Source: an uncultured Bacteroides sp. (GTDB lineage: Bacteria; Bacteroidota; Bacteroidia; Bacteroidales; Bacteroidaceae). Taken from it: a stretch of 64,000 nucleotides of DNA. Made by a program: the position numbers and the translations under genes. Below, piece after piece: positions 1-8,994 of the stretch; position 1 is the stretch's first letter, and the number at the start of each line of letters is the position of its first letter. The notes under the pieces are model-generated. The model was not told the DNA's origin, searched no databases, and was given only the letters and a program-made list of their open reading frames with translations. Where the stretch lies: NCBI GenBank assembly GCA_947574505.1, contig CANPJW010000004.1, positions 32,551 to 96,550 of the forward strand, written 5' to 3'.

Positions 1-2
1 TT

Positions 3-1823
3 CTATTGATCATCATTCTCGTGCTTGTGATTATATGGCAATTTTACCAATGGAGAATTCGTACGCTGAAACGGCAGAAGGAGTATTTGCATCGCACGGT
101 GGAAGAACGCACGCACGAACTGGAGCAACAGAAACATTTGTTGGAAAATCAGACTGAAGAACTATCACGGCAGAACCGGATGCTGACCCAACAGAACGAG
201 AAAATTACGAAGCAGAAAGCACAGTTGGTCCGAATGTCGCGCAAAGTGCAGGAGCTGACGCTTGATAAGATTTCTTTCTTTACGAATATCACACATGAGT
301 TCCGAACGCCGATTACGTTGATTATCGGACCTATTGAACGTGCATTGAAGTTGAGTTATAATCCACAGGTGATTGAACAACTTCATTTCGTAGAGCGCAA
401 TTCGAAATATCTGTTGTCTCTGGTCAATCAGTTGATGGACTTTCGCAAAGTGGAATCCGGCAAACTGGAAATTGTCAAGACGCGGGGGAATTTTCTGAAA
501 TTCATTGATTCGCTAATCACTCCTTTCGAAGTGTTCGCAGGGGAAAGGAATGTCGTGCTGAAACGATATTATCGGATGGAAACACCGGAGATTCTGTATG
601 ATGAAGAGGCAATGCGTAAAGTGGTGACTAATCTGTTGAGTAATGCAATTAAGTTTACACCGAATGGAGGTACAGTCTCACTGTATATATCTTCACTACC
701 ATCTGGCAAGAGTGGAAAAGAATCTTTATATATATGTGTCGGAGATACGGGACCGGGCATTCCGGAAGAAGACCTGAACAGGATTTTCAATCGTTTCTAT
801 CAATCGCAGAACCAAGTGAAGTATCCGGTTTACGGACAGGCGGGAACAGGTATAGGCCTTTATCTCTGCAAACGAATCGTGCAGATGCACGGTGGAGAGA
901 TCAAAGTGCGTAACAATCGTCTTGCGGGCTGTTCTTTCCGCCTTCTCCTCCCCTTGCAACAGGAAGAAGAAAAGAATGATAAGTTAATAATCATTGATTC
1001 TAACGGTTCTTCATCCAATCCTATCCCGGCTTCTGAGCCCTCCAAAGAGAAAGAAGCTTTAACGATTCTAGTGGTAGAAGACAATGTAGATATGCGGGGA
1101 TACATCCGTTCCATTCTCCGTGAACAGTACAATGTGCTAGAGGCATCAAACGGCGAAGAGGCAATAAATATTCTTTACAGCAACCCGGTGGATTTTATCA
1201 TCAGTGACTTGATGATGCCTGTAATGGATGGCATTGAGCTCTCCCGCCGTGTGAAGGATACTTTTGCCATTTCACACATACCTTTCTTGATGCTGACTGC
1301 CAAGACCTCGCAAGAAACACGCTTGGAAAGTTATCGTATGGGAGTGGATGAGTATCTGCTGAAGCCATTTGATGAGACTTTGCTCTTGACACGTATTCAG
1401 AATATCTTGGAAAACAGGAAGCGGTATCAGCGAAAATTCACACTCAACATGGATGTGGATGTACTAAATATAGAAGAGGAATCCGGAGATAAGAAGTTTC
1501 TGAATCATGTAATGGAGGTCATCAAGGAGAATTATAAGAATTCTTATTTTGAGGTAAGTGATTTTAGCGAAGCGGTCGGAGTGAGCAAAAGTCTGCTGAA
1601 TAAAAAGCTGCAAAGCCTCATCGGACAATCTGCCGGACAGTTTATCAGAAATTATCGGTTGAATATAGCACGCGAACTGATTCTGAAGAATCGGGAAACA
1701 AAGAATATGAATATTGCGGAAATATCTTATGAAGTCGGTTTCAATGATCCGAAATATTTTACAAGGTGTTTCACCAAATACTTCAATACGACACCAAGTT
1801 CACTACTTAATAAGGAAGAATAG
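3..1823 (+). CDS. Hybrid two-component system regulator (HTCS), 5'-truncated by the window edge
   Basis: This is the C-terminal part of a one-protein two-component system. The frame is open to the left edge, so the periplasmic sensor is missing. Visible in order (numbering from the TTG at 6) are the end of a membrane segment, a coiled coil (about 15-80), a HisKA domain with phospho-acceptor H97 in the motif THEFRTP, an HATPase domain with an N box (TNLLSNAIKFT) and G boxes (DTGPGIP, GTGIGL), a receiver domain with D401 in SDLMMP and a KPF lysine motif, and an AraC-type DNA-binding domain up to the end. In Bacteroides such proteins bind oligosaccharides in the periplasm and switch on the neighbouring SusC/SusD operon. 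The position directly before the arabinan-type operon suggests arabino-oligosaccharides as signal. That is inference, because the sensor is not visible. Confidence 0.95.
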   Translation, partial: LLIIILVLVIIWQFYQWRIRTLKRQKEYLHRTVEERTHELEQQKHLLENQTEELSRQNRMLTQQNEKITKQKAQLVRMSRKVQELTLDKISFFTNITHEFRTPITLIIGPIERALKLSYNPQVIEQLHFVERNSKYLLSLVNQLMDFRKVESGKLEIVKTRGNFLKFIDSLITPFEVFAGERNVVLKRYYRMETPEILYDEEAMRKVVTNLLSNAIKFTPNGGTVSLYISSLPSGKSGKESLYICVGDTGPGIPEEDLNRIFNRFYQSQNQVKYPVYGQAGTGIGLYLCKRIVQMHGGEIKVRNNRLAGCSFRLLLPLQQEEEKNDKLIIIDSNGSSSNPIPASEPSKEKEALTILVVEDNVDMRGYIRSILREQYNVLEASNGEEAINILYSNPVDFIISDLMMPVMDGIELSRRVKDTFAISHIPFLMLTAKTSQETRLESYRMGVDEYLLKPFDETLLLTRIQNILENRKRYQRKFTLNMDVDVLNIEEESGDKKFLNHVMEVIKENYKNSYFEVSDFSEAVGVSKSLLNKKLQSLIGQSAGQFIRNYRLNIARELILKNRETKNMNIAEISYEVGFNDPKYFTRCFTKYFNTTPSSLLNKEE

Positions 1824-1881
1824 TTTTACCTAAAACAATAATTTCACATAATAAGCTGTCTCCTTTTACACTTAAAATGCT

Positions 1882-1912
1882 TTTATCCACCTCTAAAACA
1901 CGTTTGTCCACC
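1882..1912 (+). promoter_or_regulatory. Candidate HTCS binding site: direct repeat TTTRTCCACC
   Basis: Two copies of the ten-mer TTTATCCACC (1882-1891) and TTTGTCCACC (1903-1912) lie 21 bp apart start to start, which is two helical turns, so both face the same side of the DNA. They sit 21 bp upstream of a good -7 element. AraC-type domains of HTCS regulators usually bind tandem direct repeats just upstream of the susC promoter, so this is the best candidate site for the regulator at the start of the window. No convincing -33 element is present, as expected for an activator-dependent promoter. Confidence 0.5.
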
Positions 1913-1932
1913 CTCATTTATAATCAATGCCA

Positions 1933-1940
1933 TATTTTTG
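1933..1940 (+). promoter_or_regulatory. -7 promoter element of the SusC operon
   Basis: TATTTTTG matches the Bacteroides -7 consensus TAnnTTTG exactly. It would start transcription near 1947 and give a leader of about 180 bases before SusC. The interval 1824-2125 holds otherwise only the direct repeat at 1882-1912 and a small ORF at 2010-2114. Confidence 0.55.
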
Positions 1941-2009
1941 CCATGCAATTGGTGCTCAATCCTTTGGGAAAGAACCATGCATTTTTTAAGTTTATCTAAT
2001 ATTAATATT

Positions 2010-2114
2010 ATGAAGAATGACAAGAAAATGGCTGTCGCATCGTGCATAGCATCGGCTGAATTCAACCTTTCCCCTATTGCACAACAATCTAATCCATCAA
2101 ATTTACAACCTTAA
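2010..2114 (+). CDS. Possible 34-residue leader ORF in the SusC 5' untranslated region
   Basis: An ATG at 2010 opens 34 codons and stops with TAA 11 bases before the SusC start. The peptide begins MKNDKKMAVASC, has no obvious signal peptide, and ends with a Pro/Gln/Asn/Ser-rich tail (ending NPSNLQP). The ATG is preceded only by A/T-rich sequence, which is normal for Bacteroides. It lies wholly within the predicted transcript, so it could be a leader peptide that couples translation to SusC, or it may be a chance ORF. I do not recognise the peptide. Confidence 0.3.
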   Translation: MKNDKKMAVASCIASAEFNLSPIAQQSNPSNLQP

Positions 2115-2125
2115 TACTTTTAAAA

Positions 2126-5100
2126 ATGAGGAAACATTTATTTTTTTCCGTAATGCTTAGTCTGTGCACCTTTGGTGGCATATCGGTGTATCCTACACCT
2201 GCAATGGCTACCGTGGCACAGTCTCCGACTATCAAGGTTCGTGGTCAAGTTATCGACGAACAAGGTGAACCCATGCCAGGGGCTACTGTCAGGGTTAAAA
2301 ATGGACAAGGCGGAACCATCACCGACTTAAACGGAAACTTCCAACTGGAGGTTCCCGGAAACTCTACCCTTTTGATAAGCTATGTGGGCTTCAAGGAACG
2401 TGAAGTAGCTGTTCGCAATCGTGCTATTATTGAAGGCATCCAGTTGCAAGCCGATAATAAGATGCTTGAACAAGTGGTTGTCGTAGGTTACGGTACACAA
2501 AAGAAGTCCGACTTAACCGGTTCTGTTGCCGTGGTAGATGCGGAAGCCTTGAAACAGACATCAAACTCCAACATCTCCACCATGCTCGAAGGTAAGGTTT
2601 CCGGTGTGCAAATCACCTCCGACGGACAGCCTGGTGCCGATCCTACCGTTCGCATACGTGGTGTCGGGTCTTTCGGTGACACCTCTCCTCTTTATGTTAT
2701 CGACGGTGTTCCCATGGGAACTTCCATTCGCGATTTCTCCTCAAACGATATTGAAACCATCCAAGTACTGAAGGATGCTTCGGCTGCTGCCATCTACGGT
2801 TCGCGCGCTGCCAATGGTGTGATTATCATCACTACCAAACGCGGACAAAAAGACCAACCGCTGAAAGTGGATTACAATGGATACTTCGGTGTGGATAATA
2901 TCCCTAAGGATGTCTATGATGTAATGAATGCTGACCAATACAGCCAGTACATCGGTCAGGCGGCCGCAAACTCCAACACTCCGTTGCCAACAGGATACAA
3001 GTTTGACAGCGAAACCGGAAAATACCATTTCCAGGATAACACCAATACTAACTGGTTTGACGAAGTATTCAAAACGGGTATCCGTCAAAACCACAATGTG
3101 AACCTCTCCGGAGGTGGCGCTCATAACACCTATAATATAGCATTAGACTATTTCAACCAGAAAGGGACTCTCGAAGGTGCCGGCCCTAACTACGAACGTT
3201 ATACGGCACGTGTCAACAACATCATGGAGACTAAGTTCATAAAATTCCAGACCAGCCTTGTTTACTCCCACTCCGACCAAGACAACATGGGCTTGTCGAA
3301 TGCTTCCGAATACGTTCAAGGCTTGTATGGTGATGTTACCAATGTGCTGCGTGGCACTTTACTGATGCAGCCCACCATCAAGGCATACGATTCTTCTACA
3401 TGGGTACTTGACAACTTGGTGGGAATCGCCAACAACTTCAATTATGACGCTTACGGCTACGGCGTATACTACGATACCGTGCATGGTGACATCTCCGCTT
3501 CCAACCCGTTGCTGGTAAATAACCTGCTGAAACGCAACACTCGCGTGGATCGTTTCGTGGGAACCGGGTCTGCTGATGTGGATGTCCTCAAAATGATTGG
3601 CGTTGACAACAAAAATCATAAGCTCAACTATAAAGTCAACCTCTCTTACAGCAAAACCCATTGCAAGGACTTTACTTGGATTCCTGCATGGGTGCAAAGC
3701 AACCGTGTGTACTTGGCCAAGAGCAACGAACGACTCACCAAAGGGTCGCGCGACTATTCGGATGCTTTAATAGAGAACGTGATTACTTACGATGGCACGA
3801 TAGGCAAGCATCACATTAACGTATTGGCAGGCCAGACTTACGAAGAAGAAGATACCGACCTGCTGACCGGATGGGGGATCAACTTCACCGAGCCTTATTT
3901 CCTACAGCTCCAGAATGCTTCCGATACGTATTCTAACAGCTACGAATACAAGCATTCAATCCTTTCTTACATCGGTCGTATCAATTACAATTACGATGAC
4001 AGATACTTATTCTCAGCAACAGTGCGCCGGGATGGCAGTTCCCGCCTGACCAGAAATATCCGTTGGGGAACTTTCCCTTCCGTCTCTGTGGGTTGGCGTT
4101 TCGACAAAGAAAAATTCTTCCCCTTCGACCAAAATGTTGTAAACCTGTTCAAGGTGCGTGCCAGTTATGGTGAACTCGGTAACGAGAATATCGGCGAGTA
4201 TATGTATCAGGCTGTCATGTCGCGCAACAACATGACTTACAATTTCAACGGTAACGTAGTGACCGGTTCTGCCGTTTCCACTTTCGTGGACAGTAACTTG
4301 GCATGGGAGAAAAAGAAGACCTACAACGTGGGTGTCGACCTTGCCTTGTTTAACAATCGCTTGGAATTCACAGCCGAATGGTACAAGAATACCAGCGAAG
4401 ACCTGCTATATGCTGTCCCTGTTCCCGAACAGGCTGGTGTATCCAATACCACCGTTACGATGAATGCCGCCTCGATGAACAACTCCGGTTTTGAGTTCTC
4501 GGCTACCTACCGTAACCGTGATCGTGACTTCAAGTATGAAATTTCGGCCAACCTCAGCACATTGCGCAACCGCGTAACTTCACTAGGCTTTGGTACCGAC
4601 TCTTACATCTCCGGAGCATACATTACCAATGTGGGTCAAGAAATAGGCCAGTTCTACGGCTGGGCTTATGAGGGCATTGCCCGCACACAGGAAGACTTGG
4701 ACAACCACGCCACTCAAGAGGGTGCCCAGATTGGTGACTGCCTCTATAAGGACGTAAGCGGACCGGACGGTAAACCTGACGGCAAAATAGACGCCAACGA
4801 CCAAGTGGTGCTGGGCAGCGGTATGCCTAAGATTCATTTCGGTCTTAATGCCCGTTTTGAATACAAGCGTTTCGACTTGAGCATTGCTACCTTCGGTGCG
4901 CTGAACTATCACGTCAGCGACGACATCTACAACTCGCTTAACTCTTGCTACGGATGGGGAAACAAAGAGGTAGGTATGCTCGATGCCAACCGCTTTAGCG
5001 AAGACGGCAGCACTTACCTTTCCAACGTGCCACGCACCTATGTCACCAACAGTGCCAGCTTGGGTTGGAACGACCTCTTCAGCTCACGCAAGATTCAGAA

Positions 5101-5335
5101 CGCAGCCTATTGGAAGATTGCCAATGTAGAATTGGGCTACAACCTCCCCAACGAGTGGTTTGGCAAATATGTATCTGATGTACGCTTATACGTATCAGCA
5201 CAGAATCTTCACACATTCACCGGCTATCACGGTTATAATGTAGACTATGCGGGAGGAACGTTCACCCCGGGATACAACTTCTGTTCTTATCCTACTGCAC
5301 GCACTTTCATGTGTGGCGTTCACTTTACATTCTAA
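2126..5335 (+). CDS. SusC-family TonB-dependent outer-membrane transporter
   Basis: This is an outer-membrane importer of oligosaccharides, energised by TonB. The 1069-residue protein has a signal peptide (about residues 1-29, ending near AMA), a carboxypeptidase-regulatory-like domain (about 35-115, IKVRGQVIDEQGEPMPGATV), a plug domain with the typical EQVVVVGYGTQKK and DGVPMG motifs, and a long beta-barrel ending in an aromatic residue (HFTF). Length and order are typical of SusC proteins. It is the first gene of a four-gene operon with SusD 38 bases downstream, and forms a pair with it. The arabinan assignment rests on the GH43 enzyme in the operon and the arabinose genes behind it. Confidence 0.95.
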   Translation: MRKHLFFSVMLSLCTFGGISVYPTPAMATVAQSPTIKVRGQVIDEQGEPMPGATVRVKNGQGGTITDLNGNFQLEVPGNSTLLISYVGFKEREVAVRNRAIIEGIQLQADNKMLEQVVVVGYGTQKKSDLTGSVAVVDAEALKQTSNSNISTMLEGKVSGVQITSDGQPGADPTVRIRGVGSFGDTSPLYVIDGVPMGTSIRDFSSNDIETIQVLKDASAAAIYGSRAANGVIIITTKRGQKDQPLKVDYNGYFGVDNIPKDVYDVMNADQYSQYIGQAAANSNTPLPTGYKFDSETGKYHFQDNTNTNWFDEVFKTGIRQNHNVNLSGGGAHNTYNIALDYFNQKGTLEGAGPNYERYTARVNNIMETKFIKFQTSLVYSHSDQDNMGLSNASEYVQGLYGDVTNVLRGTLLMQPTIKAYDSSTWVLDNLVGIANNFNYDAYGYGVYYDTVHGDISASNPLLVNNLLKRNTRVDRFVGTGSADVDVLKMIGVDNKNHKLNYKVNLSYSKTHCKDFTWIPAWVQSNRVYLAKSNERLTKGSRDYSDALIENVITYDGTIGKHHINVLAGQTYEEEDTDLLTGWGINFTEPYFLQLQNASDTYSNSYEYKHSILSYIGRINYNYDDRYLFSATVRRDGSSRLTRNIRWGTFPSVSVGWRFDKEKFFPFDQNVVNLFKVRASYGELGNENIGEYMYQAVMSRNNMTYNFNGNVVTGSAVSTFVDSNLAWEKKKTYNVGVDLALFNNRLEFTAEWYKNTSEDLLYAVPVPEQAGVSNTTVTMNAASMNNSGFEFSATYRNRDRDFKYEISANLSTLRNRVTSLGFGTDSYISGAYITNVGQEIGQFYGWAYEGIARTQEDLDNHATQEGAQIGDCLYKDVSGPDGKPDGKIDANDQVVLGSGMPKIHFGLNARFEYKRFDLSIATFGALNYHVSDDIYNSLNSCYGWGNKEVGMLDANRFSEDGSTYLSNVPRTYVTNSASLGWNDLFSSRKIQNAAYWKIANVELGYNLPNEWFGKYVSDVRLYVSAQNLHTFTGYHGYNVDYAGGTFTPGYNFCSYPTARTFMCGVHFTF

Positions 5336-5373
5336 TCGTTACTATCTAGTACCAAACACTAAAAACATTTCTT

Positions 5374-7125
5374 ATGAAACTAAATAAATATTCACTTGCT
5401 CTCATTTTGGGATTTAGCACGCTGTTTTCTTGCAGTGACAGAATGGATTTGTTGAATCCCAACCAGCAAACCTCAAGTACTTTCGGCTTCAATGCCAATG
5501 ATTTGGAGGAAAGCGTGATTGCTGCCTACAACCACATCCGTATGGAGGGCTCCTATGCCCGTGTAGGCTATACCATCGACGTGTGTCGTGGCGATGAAGC
5601 CTGGAACTCTTCACAAGTGTGGTATCTCCCTTTCGATGACCTTAACGCAGAAGTCACCTCAGACATCACATGGTGGCCTTGGCGGGAATGGTACTATACC
5701 ATCAACGTATGCAACTTCGCCATTTCGCGTTGCGGTGAGGATAACAGCCTACTTTCTGATAAAATGAAACGCATCAAAGGACAAGTGCTTTTCCTACGCG
5801 GCCTATCATACTACAACTTGGTCGGTTATTATCAGAATCCACCTCTCATCACAGATTATGCCACCTATTCATCATTGGACGGACTTTATACCACCAACAG
5901 TACATACAACGACGTACTCGATCAGGTGGAAAAAGATTTCCGTGAGGCGATGACATTGCTTCCTTCCCGTGACGAAGGCGGTGAATGGGCTGGCGGACGC
6001 GCCACCTGCGGTGCTGCGGCGGGCTATTATGCCCGTGCCCTCATGATGCGCCAAAAATACAGCGATGCACTTCCGGTGCTGAAAGACATCATTGACAAGA
6101 AATACGGCACCTATCGGCTGATGGACAACTATGGTGACAACTTCCGCGAAGGTACGGCATACGAGAACAATGCGGAAAGCCTTTTCGAAGTGCAGTATCT
6201 CGACTATGGATCGCAAGGCACCGACGACGAGTGGACTCCGGTAAATACAAGCCCCAACGCCACACAAGGATCGGCCATTGAGAGCAACTTTGGTCCCGGT
6301 AACTATGGCGGTTGGGCCGACATCTCGGCTTCGCCCTGGCTCTATCAGCTCTTCAAAAGTGAACGTACTACCAATGGCAGACTCGATCCTAGACTCTATT
6401 GGACCATTGGAACCTACGAAAACGATTGGGCGGATTTCGAATTTGGCAATGTAGCTTATAATCAAAAACTTACATCCACCGACAATATCGTGACCAACAA
6501 CACTTACGGTGGTCTGCCGATTGCCAAATTCACAAATCTCCGTACCGGTCTGTACAGCACTATCATTACAGGATTGCACGATGGCATTAACCTCCGCCTG
6601 ATGCGCTATTCCGATGTGCTGCTACGTGCTGCCGAATGCGAAAACGAAGTCAATGGTCCCACACAGCAAGCTATCGACTGGATCAACGAGGTGCGTGGAC
6701 GTGTCGGTCTGGCAGACTTAAAACTCAAAGACTTCGACACGGCTGACAAACTCTTTGAACAGATAGCCAATGTGGAACGTCCTAAGGAGTTCGGCTGCGA
6801 ATTTGGCCGAGGCTTCGACCTTATCCGCTGGGGCTTCTTCTATGACAGCGACCGTTTGCAGCAACTCAAGGAACACGGCACGGTACGCCGCTCTACAGTG
6901 GGAGTAAAGGATCCTGTGAACTACAGCGATATAGCAAACGACCCTGAACTGAAGAGCACTTTCGACACCTACATATCTGGACACGAGTTCCTGCCTATCG
7001 TGCAGCAGTTGATGAACAACAATCCGAATCTGAAAGGCAACTCTGCCAACTATAGTACAGATAACTCCACTTACTTCCGGGAAAGCGGGTGTAAAGTGCG
7101 TCCGGTTGTAAATTTAAACAAGTAA
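5374..7125 (+). CDS. SusD-family surface glycan-binding lipoprotein
   Basis: This lipoprotein (583 residues) caps the SusC barrel on the cell surface and delivers glycans to it. It has a short signal peptide with a lipobox ending in a cysteine (STLFSCSD). The body has the SusD/RagB pattern: an N-terminal DLLNPNQQTSSTFGF, the helical region with LRGLSYYNLVGYYQNPPL, and the C-terminal NEVRGRVGL followed by a RPKEFGCEFGRGFDLIRWG motif. It follows SusC closely and is followed by a glycan-binding protein in the SusE position. The specific ligand cannot be read from sequence. Arabinan or arabino-oligosaccharides is inferred from the operon. Confidence 0.93.
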   Translation: MKLNKYSLALILGFSTLFSCSDRMDLLNPNQQTSSTFGFNANDLEESVIAAYNHIRMEGSYARVGYTIDVCRGDEAWNSSQVWYLPFDDLNAEVTSDITWWPWREWYYTINVCNFAISRCGEDNSLLSDKMKRIKGQVLFLRGLSYYNLVGYYQNPPLITDYATYSSLDGLYTTNSTYNDVLDQVEKDFREAMTLLPSRDEGGEWAGGRATCGAAAGYYARALMMRQKYSDALPVLKDIIDKKYGTYRLMDNYGDNFREGTAYENNAESLFEVQYLDYGSQGTDDEWTPVNTSPNATQGSAIESNFGPGNYGGWADISASPWLYQLFKSERTTNGRLDPRLYWTIGTYENDWADFEFGNVAYNQKLTSTDNIVTNNTYGGLPIAKFTNLRTGLYSTIITGLHDGINLRLMRYSDVLLRAAECENEVNGPTQQAIDWINEVRGRVGLADLKLKDFDTADKLFEQIANVERPKEFGCEFGRGFDLIRWGFFYDSDRLQQLKEHGTVRRSTVGVKDPVNYSDIANDPELKSTFDTYISGHEFLPIVQQLMNNNPNLKGNSANYSTDNSTYFRESGCKVRPVVNLNK

Positions 7126-7173
7126 ATAAACTTAGAAGAGGGTTCAACCCATTACCTATTAAAAATTAAGACA

Positions 7174-8949
7174 ATGAGATTAGTAAAGAAAATAGCATAC
7201 GCTTGCTATTCCTTAACCTTTGGGTTACTGGCATTGACAAGCTGTACGGATGGCGAACTTTATGACGTAAACGCCCCCGACTGGATTTCCGATAAGATAC
7301 AGGAAATTGAAGATTCGAAGAAACAACCGGAAGAGGAGGTGCTTGAAGGCATGCAAGAAGATGTGTACACCATCGGAAATACAGATTTCACCTCCAGTTG
7401 GTGGGCTGCTTTCTCCAAGTATTACGTAGTACCCGATGGCGAAAAGTGGAATGCGGTGTTCAACCTCCACATCAACCCGACCGATAACACGTATTACAAG
7501 AACTTTGTCCTTGTAATCACCAACGATGCAGATCGTGGAGGTACAGGATACACTGAATACGGAGCTATCCGCTTTGACTTCGCAGCCGCCCTCAATTCCG
7601 AGTGGGGCGATTATATCGATAGGCAATACATCTCGAGCACGTTGATTTTCAGTCCCGACGAAAGCAACATAGATGCCAATGTACAGAAACTGGGCGGTAA
7701 GGTGACACTTACCGTAGATCGCACCAGCGAAAATGCTTTCACTGTAAAGATAACCAACAGCGAGGTGACTAAAATTTACAAGCAACCATACAAGGAAGAA
7801 AATCTTAACACCGATGCAAACAACGCCAATATCCGCTGCTTCTTGGTTACCGAAGGCTCTTACATCGACTTCTTGCAAACCAACATCGTCCCTATTGGCG
7901 GCCTTACGTCTGCCGAAGACAAGAATCCTGTATCGATGGTACTGCAAGACATACCCGATCAAGTCAACGTAGGTACTCCGCTTGAAGAGGCAATGGCTGA
8001 TGTCTCGGCCATCATTACCTTTGAAGAGGGAGTGACCAAAACCGTACCGGCTGCCGAACTCACATTCTCTGCCATCCCCGATATGGAACAACCGGGTGTG
8101 AAAACTCTTGTGGCCATCTACAATAAGACCTTTAAGGGTGAGAATTGTGATAAGCCGATTATGGCTAGTACTACCTTTGAAGCCGTGGAAAAGATTGCAT
8201 CCATCGAGGTGACTACCCCACCCTCGCACACGCGATACTATTATTATACTTCGGCAGCTACCGCGAGCCTGACGGACCGGACAATGGTCTTCGACCCGAC
8301 AGGTCTGGTGGTTACGGCAACTTACACCGATGGAAGTACAAGAACCGTTGACAACGCGAGACTCAGCTTCTCTGCCGTTCCCGCGAAGGCCGGTTCTCAG
8401 AGCGTTACCATTACCGCTGGAGAAGAAGTCACCGCAACAGTAGAGGTTACCGTCTTCGAATCTACAGTTTCTGAAGTGAGAAACACAGCCAATATGGTAG
8501 GAGCCGAAGATAACTCAACGGGCTTCGGGGCAGCTTTCTCAGACTATTTCAGCATACCTATGGGCGAGACAAAGTCTATCACCTTCACCAACTACAGCAA
8601 TCTAGCTAACTTCTGGAACAACTTCGTTGTGGTTCTCCGTAAGGCCAATTATATTGACGAATACGCATTTGTTCGCGCTGACAACTGGGGAATGGGCAAC
8701 GGATATGATGCCTGCGTTCACAGCGGAACACAAGGCGACTTGAACACCTGGCTTGCCGGCATGAATGGAGCCAAGGTCACGGTCTACGTGACCAACTGCG
8801 GTAATAGCACCGCCGATGTTCAAGCAGTGATGGAGGGTACTACAGGTACAACTTCCACTCAATATTATTTAGGTATCAATACAGTGAACCCCGACGACCT
8901 GCACTTCGCACTGACCGTGGACGGCTGTCATCTCGTCTTCAATGAATAA
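7174..8949 (+). CDS. Surface glycan-binding lipoprotein in the SusE position, with duplicated terminal domains
   Basis: The 591-residue protein has a lipoprotein signal peptide (cysteine 24 in LTSC) and no enzyme motif. Its architecture is symmetrical. An N-terminal beta-rich module (about 65-245) and a C-terminal module (about 440-590) resemble each other: both have F..SW/GF..AFS.Y(F/Y), then NFVLVIT or NFVVVLR, then EYGAIRFD or EYAFVRADNWG. They flank two bacterial Ig-like modules (about 255-345 and 350-435), each with a pattern like VTATYTDGST..V..A.LSFSAVP. I infer two glycan-binding domains on an Ig stalk at the cell surface. Position between SusD and a GH43 enzyme fits a surface glycan-binding protein for arabinan. 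The binding domains belong to no family I can name. Confidence 0.8.
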   Translation: MRLVKKIAYACYSLTFGLLALTSCTDGELYDVNAPDWISDKIQEIEDSKKQPEEEVLEGMQEDVYTIGNTDFTSSWWAAFSKYYVVPDGEKWNAVFNLHINPTDNTYYKNFVLVITNDADRGGTGYTEYGAIRFDFAAALNSEWGDYIDRQYISSTLIFSPDESNIDANVQKLGGKVTLTVDRTSENAFTVKITNSEVTKIYKQPYKEENLNTDANNANIRCFLVTEGSYIDFLQTNIVPIGGLTSAEDKNPVSMVLQDIPDQVNVGTPLEEAMADVSAIITFEEGVTKTVPAAELTFSAIPDMEQPGVKTLVAIYNKTFKGENCDKPIMASTTFEAVEKIASIEVTTPPSHTRYYYYTSAATASLTDRTMVFDPTGLVVTATYTDGSTRTVDNARLSFSAVPAKAGSQSVTITAGEEVTATVEVTVFESTVSEVRNTANMVGAEDNSTGFGAAFSDYFSIPMGETKSITFTNYSNLANFWNNFVVVLRKANYIDEYAFVRADNWGMGNGYDACVHSGTQGDLNTWLAGMNGAKVTVYVTNCGNSTADVQAVMEGTTGTTSTQYYLGINTVNPDDLHFALTVDGCHLVFNE

Positions 8950-8994
8950 GAATAAGAGAGGTTCACAATTAAATCATTTTATCATCCATATCAA

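Noticed and set aside
5872..6579. 235-codon frame opposite SusD
   Set aside because: No recognisable protein pattern and fully covered by SusD.
7225..8229. 334-codon open frame antisense to the glycan-binding protein
   Set aside because: It lies wholly opposite a well-supported lipoprotein gene, has no ribosome site or known motif, and reflects the codon bias of the plus strand.
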